Source: Verrucomicrobiota bacterium (GTDB lineage Bacteria; Verrucomicrobiota; Verrucomicrobiia; Chthoniobacterales; UBA10450). From it: a stretch of 8,911 nt of DNA. The notes below the pieces were generated by a model. The model was not told where the DNA came from and searched no databases. It was given only the letters and a program-made list of their open reading frames with translations. The first letter of the stretch is position 1, and the number at the start of each line of letters is the position of its first letter. The DNA is taken from positions 1-8,911 of the forward strand of contig QHOD01000113.1 of NCBI GenBank assembly GCA_003218615.1. Direction: 5' to 3'. Both the position numbers and the translations under genes were made by a program. Below are positions 7,835-8,911 of the stretch, one piece after another.

Positions 7835-7855
7835 TGCAACGTCCAACGTCCAATC
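7835..7855. repeat. Three tandem heptamers upstream of hemL
   Basis: Read on the - strand, three 7-nt units follow each other: GATTGGA, CGTTGGA, CGTTGCA. They sit 7 bp before the hemL start codon, in its 5' untranslated region. A TTG core recurs every 7 nt. A similar heptamer run occurs at 8533-8553. Confidence 0.6.
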
Positions 7856-7863
7856 CTGAAAGT

Positions 7864-7929
7864 TTGTAGAGGCGTTTGTGGCAAACGCCTGTTTATCCAC
7901 TCTCGGCCTTGATACAAGCGCCGCTACAA
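7864..7929. repeat. 66-bp imperfect inverted repeat between hemL and tRNA-Cys
   Basis: The outer arms TTGTAGAGGCG (7864-7874) and CGCCGCTACAA (7919-7929) are inverted copies matching at 10 of 11 positions. Nested at the left end is a perfect 9-bp stem, AGGCGTTTG / CAAACGCCT, with a TGG loop (7870-7890). The stem has no T-run after it on either strand, so it does not look like an intrinsic terminator. The layout suggests a small dispersed palindromic element. The likely -35 box of the tRNA promoter lies inside it. It also lies in the predicted leader of hemL, where the hairpin could fold in the RNA. Confidence 0.65.
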
Positions 7930-7938
7930 CGATATTAT
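7909..7938 (+). promoter_or_regulatory. Sigma70-like promoter for tRNA-Cys
   Basis: TTGATA (7909-7914, one mismatch from TTGACA) is followed by an 18-bp spacer and TATTAT (7933-7938, one mismatch from TATAAT). Transcription would start near 7945, a few bases before the tRNA 5' end at 7953. The -35 box lies within the 66-bp inverted repeat, while the -10 lies outside it. Position and match quality both suit a stable-RNA promoter; it has not been tested. Confidence 0.6.
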
Positions 7939-7952
7939 TCGCTCGCGCAACC

Positions 7953-8024
7953 GGCGGGGTAGCCAAGTGGTAAGGTCGCGGTCTGCAAAACCGCTATTCG
8001 CGGGTTCGATTCCCGCCCCCGCCT
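7953..8024 (+). tRNA. tRNA-Cys (anticodon GCA)
   Basis: The sequence folds into a full cloverleaf. The acceptor stem is GGCGGGG / CCCCGCC. The D arm is GCC-AAGTGGTAA-GGT with a closing G-U pair. The anticodon stem is GCGGT / ACCGC with loop CTGCAAA, giving GCA at 7985-7987. The variable loop is TATTC, and the T arm is GCGGG-TTCGATT-CCCGC. The discriminator base is T (8024), the identity base expected for tRNA-Cys. CCA is not encoded (CTT follows), so the end must be added by the CCA-adding enzyme. The mature 5' end at 7953 follows the acceptor pairing. Confidence 0.97.
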
Positions 8025-8039
8025 CTTTGCCAAACCACG

Positions 8040-8492
8040 ATGTCCTTTCCCTCGAAGAATCCCGGTTATGAGCCAAACCTCGTTGATCGCGGTTTTGCCG
8101 CACTCAGTCTAATAACAACGCTGCTTCTTTGCGATTGTTCCTCTCCAAATCTGGCGATTGAAAGCAATCCGATGCCCGAAAAACAAGTCGCGACTTACAT
8201 GACATCCGTTACACCTTCGAGTGCTTACGATACGCCGCCGAAGTTCTTAAAAGGCTATGTCCCTTTTTTTCCTGCGACGGAAGCTAAGAGGCGTCATTGG
8301 GGTTATGCCGTTGTTGAGTTCAGCGTCACGGCCGATGGCGCGACCAGCGATATCCGCCCCATAACAGCCACAGCTTATTCGTTTGCAGAGGAAGCAATGA
8401 ATGCCGTGCAAAATTGGCGGTTCGCCCCGGCGCGCAAACATGGCCAGCCGGTTGTAGTTCGGATGCGACTCCCGTTTACCTTCCGAAGTTGA
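8040..8492 (+). CDS. Exported or membrane-anchored protein with TonB-like C-terminal domain
   Basis: A 150-residue protein. A positively charged N-terminus is followed by a hydrophobic segment (about residues 19-30, FAALSLITTLLL) and then CDCSS, giving a signal peptide or N-terminal anchor. Neither Cys31 nor Cys33 sits in a proper lipobox, because Leu or Asp occupies the -1 position. After a Pro/Ser-rich linker (about 40-80), residues about 82-150 match the TonB C-terminal fold pattern: WGYAVVEFSVTADGATSDIR, then AEEAMNAVQNWRFAPARKHGQPVVV and a final RLPFTF. In TonB and related energy-transfer or envelope proteins this domain contacts outer-membrane proteins; here there is no partner exbB/exbD in view, so it may be a stand-alone periplasmic TonB-fold protein. 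ATG 8040 starts only 15 bp after the tRNA with no Shine-Dalgarno, and the next in-frame Met (residue 45) would lose the hydrophobic segment. Confidence 0.75.
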   Translation: MSFPSKNPGYEPNLVDRGFAALSLITTLLLCDCSSPNLAIESNPMPEKQVATYMTSVTPSSAYDTPPKFLKGYVPFFPATEAKRRHWGYAVVEFSVTADGATSDIRPITATAYSFAEEAMNAVQNWRFAPARKHGQPVVVRMRLPFTFRS

Positions 8493-8532
8493 GTACGAGA
8501 TGGATCGGCGGAGCGCTCAGGACAAGTTTTCA

Positions 8533-8553
8533 GATTGCCGATTGTCGATTGAA
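8533..8553. repeat. Three tandem heptamers after the TonB-like gene
   Basis: GATTGCC, GATTGTC and GATTGAA follow each other without gaps on the + strand, in the 104-bp space between the two convergent genes. The 7-nt period and TTG core resemble the run upstream of hemL. Confidence 0.5.
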
Positions 8554-8572
8554 GGAGATCAGCATTTGCCAT

Positions 8573-8594
8573 CGCTGCGGCACCCTGCCGAGCG
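8573..8594. terminator. Hairpin between convergent genes, possible bidirectional terminator
   Basis: CGCT-G-CGGCA-CCC-TGCCG-AGCG forms a GC-rich stem of nine pairs with one bulged G and a 3-nt loop. It lies 80 bp after the TonB-like gene stop and 2 bp beyond the stop of the opposing small gene. The + strand continues GATTATTTGG, only weakly T-rich, and the - strand has no T-run, so efficient intrinsic termination is uncertain. Confidence 0.4.
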
Positions 8595-8596
8595 GA

Positions 8597-8776
8597 TTAT
8601 TTGGATGCTTTAGGCAGAGAAGTCTTGGCGGGATTCTGAGTTACGTCACCTCCGATGATGATGACATCGCCGCTAAATGGGGGCGCTGCTTTGACCGGGA
8701 AGCGCGGGCGCAAGACGCCGAAGCCTTCCGAGGCAAACGCAATGGAAACGAATAGGAACACTGCTGCACATTTCAT
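8597..8776 (-). CDS. Small predicted exported protein, 59 aa, unknown function
   Basis: From ATG 8774-8776 the product starts MKCAAVFLFVSIAFASEGFG, a plausible Sec signal peptide with cleavage after the ASEG region, leaving about 40 residues. The mature part is basic and includes RPRFPVKAAPPFSGDVIIIGGDVTQNP. A TTG eight codons upstream would extend the frame, but ATG directly before a Lys and a hydrophobic core is the better start; neither has a Shine-Dalgarno. The gene lies downstream of, and on the same strand as, a membrane-protein tail (71-bp gap) and converges with the TonB-like gene. I recognise no family. The signal peptide is the main reason to believe it is coding. Confidence 0.5.
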   Translation of the reverse strand: MKCAAVFLFVSIAFASEGFGVLRPRFPVKAAPPFSGDVIIIGGDVTQNPAKTSLPKASK

Positions 8777-8847
8777 GTTGCTGGCTCGTATCAGAAACAA
8801 TCGGGGGATGGCAAGCTAATTTTACCGAACTCCGCTGTCGCTGGTGG

Positions 8848-8911
8848 TCACCGTCCGAGCCACCACCATATAATGATGCAAGCGAGCACGGAAGTGGTGA
8901 GCCAGTCGAGA
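8848..8911 (-). CDS. C-terminal tail of a probable membrane protein (rest outside window)
   Basis: Reading in from the right edge on the - strand, one frame (first full codon 8910-8908) gives DWLTTSVLACIIIWWWLGR and stops at TGA 8850-8848. The run SVLACIIIWWWLG is strongly hydrophobic and ends in a basic residue just before the stop, as expected for a final transmembrane helix. Only 20 residues are visible, so it is a suggestion. The gene would be a same-strand upstream neighbour of the 59-aa exported protein. Confidence 0.3.
   Translation of the reverse strand, partial: LDWLTTSVLACIIIWWWLGR

Noticed and set aside
7870..7890. Perfect 9-bp hairpin as an intrinsic terminator
   Set aside because: Neither strand has a T-run after it, and it lies upstream of the genes on both sides. 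It is better read as part of the palindromic repeat.
7828..7917. A 30-residue N-terminal extension of HemL
   Set aside because: It would be encoded by the inverted repeat and heptamers. Homologues begin near the SxxxFxxAQKxIPGGVNSPVR motif, matching ATG 7827.
8414..8755. + strand open frame of 113 codons after the TonB-like gene
   Set aside because: It overlaps the TonB-like coding region in another frame, crosses the heptamers and hairpin, and shows no domain. The opposing frame with a signal peptide is the better candidate.

Overview
The window looks like a stretch of chromosome from a free-living, moderately GC-rich bacterium. Three features give a tentative lean towards Verrucomicrobiota or Acidobacteriota: weak or absent Shine-Dalgarno sites, GTG and TTG starts, and intergenic inverted repeats whose accidental translation gives a CHSQRSEEP-like peptide. 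No single marker here fixes the phylum. Nothing points to a phage, plasmid or insertion sequence with a transposase.

Left part (1-3892, + strand): a de novo purine operon. It holds the 3' part of purL (the gene enters from the left edge), then purF and purM. PurF makes phosphoribosylamine from PRPP and glutamine, PurL converts FGAR to FGAM, and PurM closes the imidazole ring to AIR. Two details stand out. A 20-codon open frame bridges purL and purF, sharing a GTGA overlap with each. A 118-bp inverted repeat fills the purF-purM gap and its last bases form the purM start codon.

Middle (3924-7827, - strand): hemL (glutamate-1-semialdehyde aminomutase, tetrapyrrole synthesis) is followed after 25 bp by a large gene. 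That gene encodes a fusion of a clan GH-A glycoside-hydrolase-like TIM barrel, a GT-A family 2 glycosyltransferase, membrane helices, and an unassigned Trp-rich soluble domain set between the helix groups. It starts at TTG and converges on purM with only 31 bp between them.

Right part (7828-8911): the space upstream of hemL carries a 66-bp inverted repeat, heptamer repeats and a sigma70-like promoter for a divergent tRNA-Cys(GCA). A small exported or membrane-anchored protein with a TonB-like C-terminal domain starts 15 bp after the tRNA. A bulged hairpin lies between it and a convergent 59-aa predicted exported protein on the - strand. The C-terminal tail of a probable membrane protein enters from the right edge, also on the - strand.

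The strongest candidates for something undescribed are the GH/GT2/membrane fusion with its extra domain, the bridging mini-ORF in the pur operon, and the repeats that appear to have supplied a start codon (purM) and a promoter element (tRNA-Cys).
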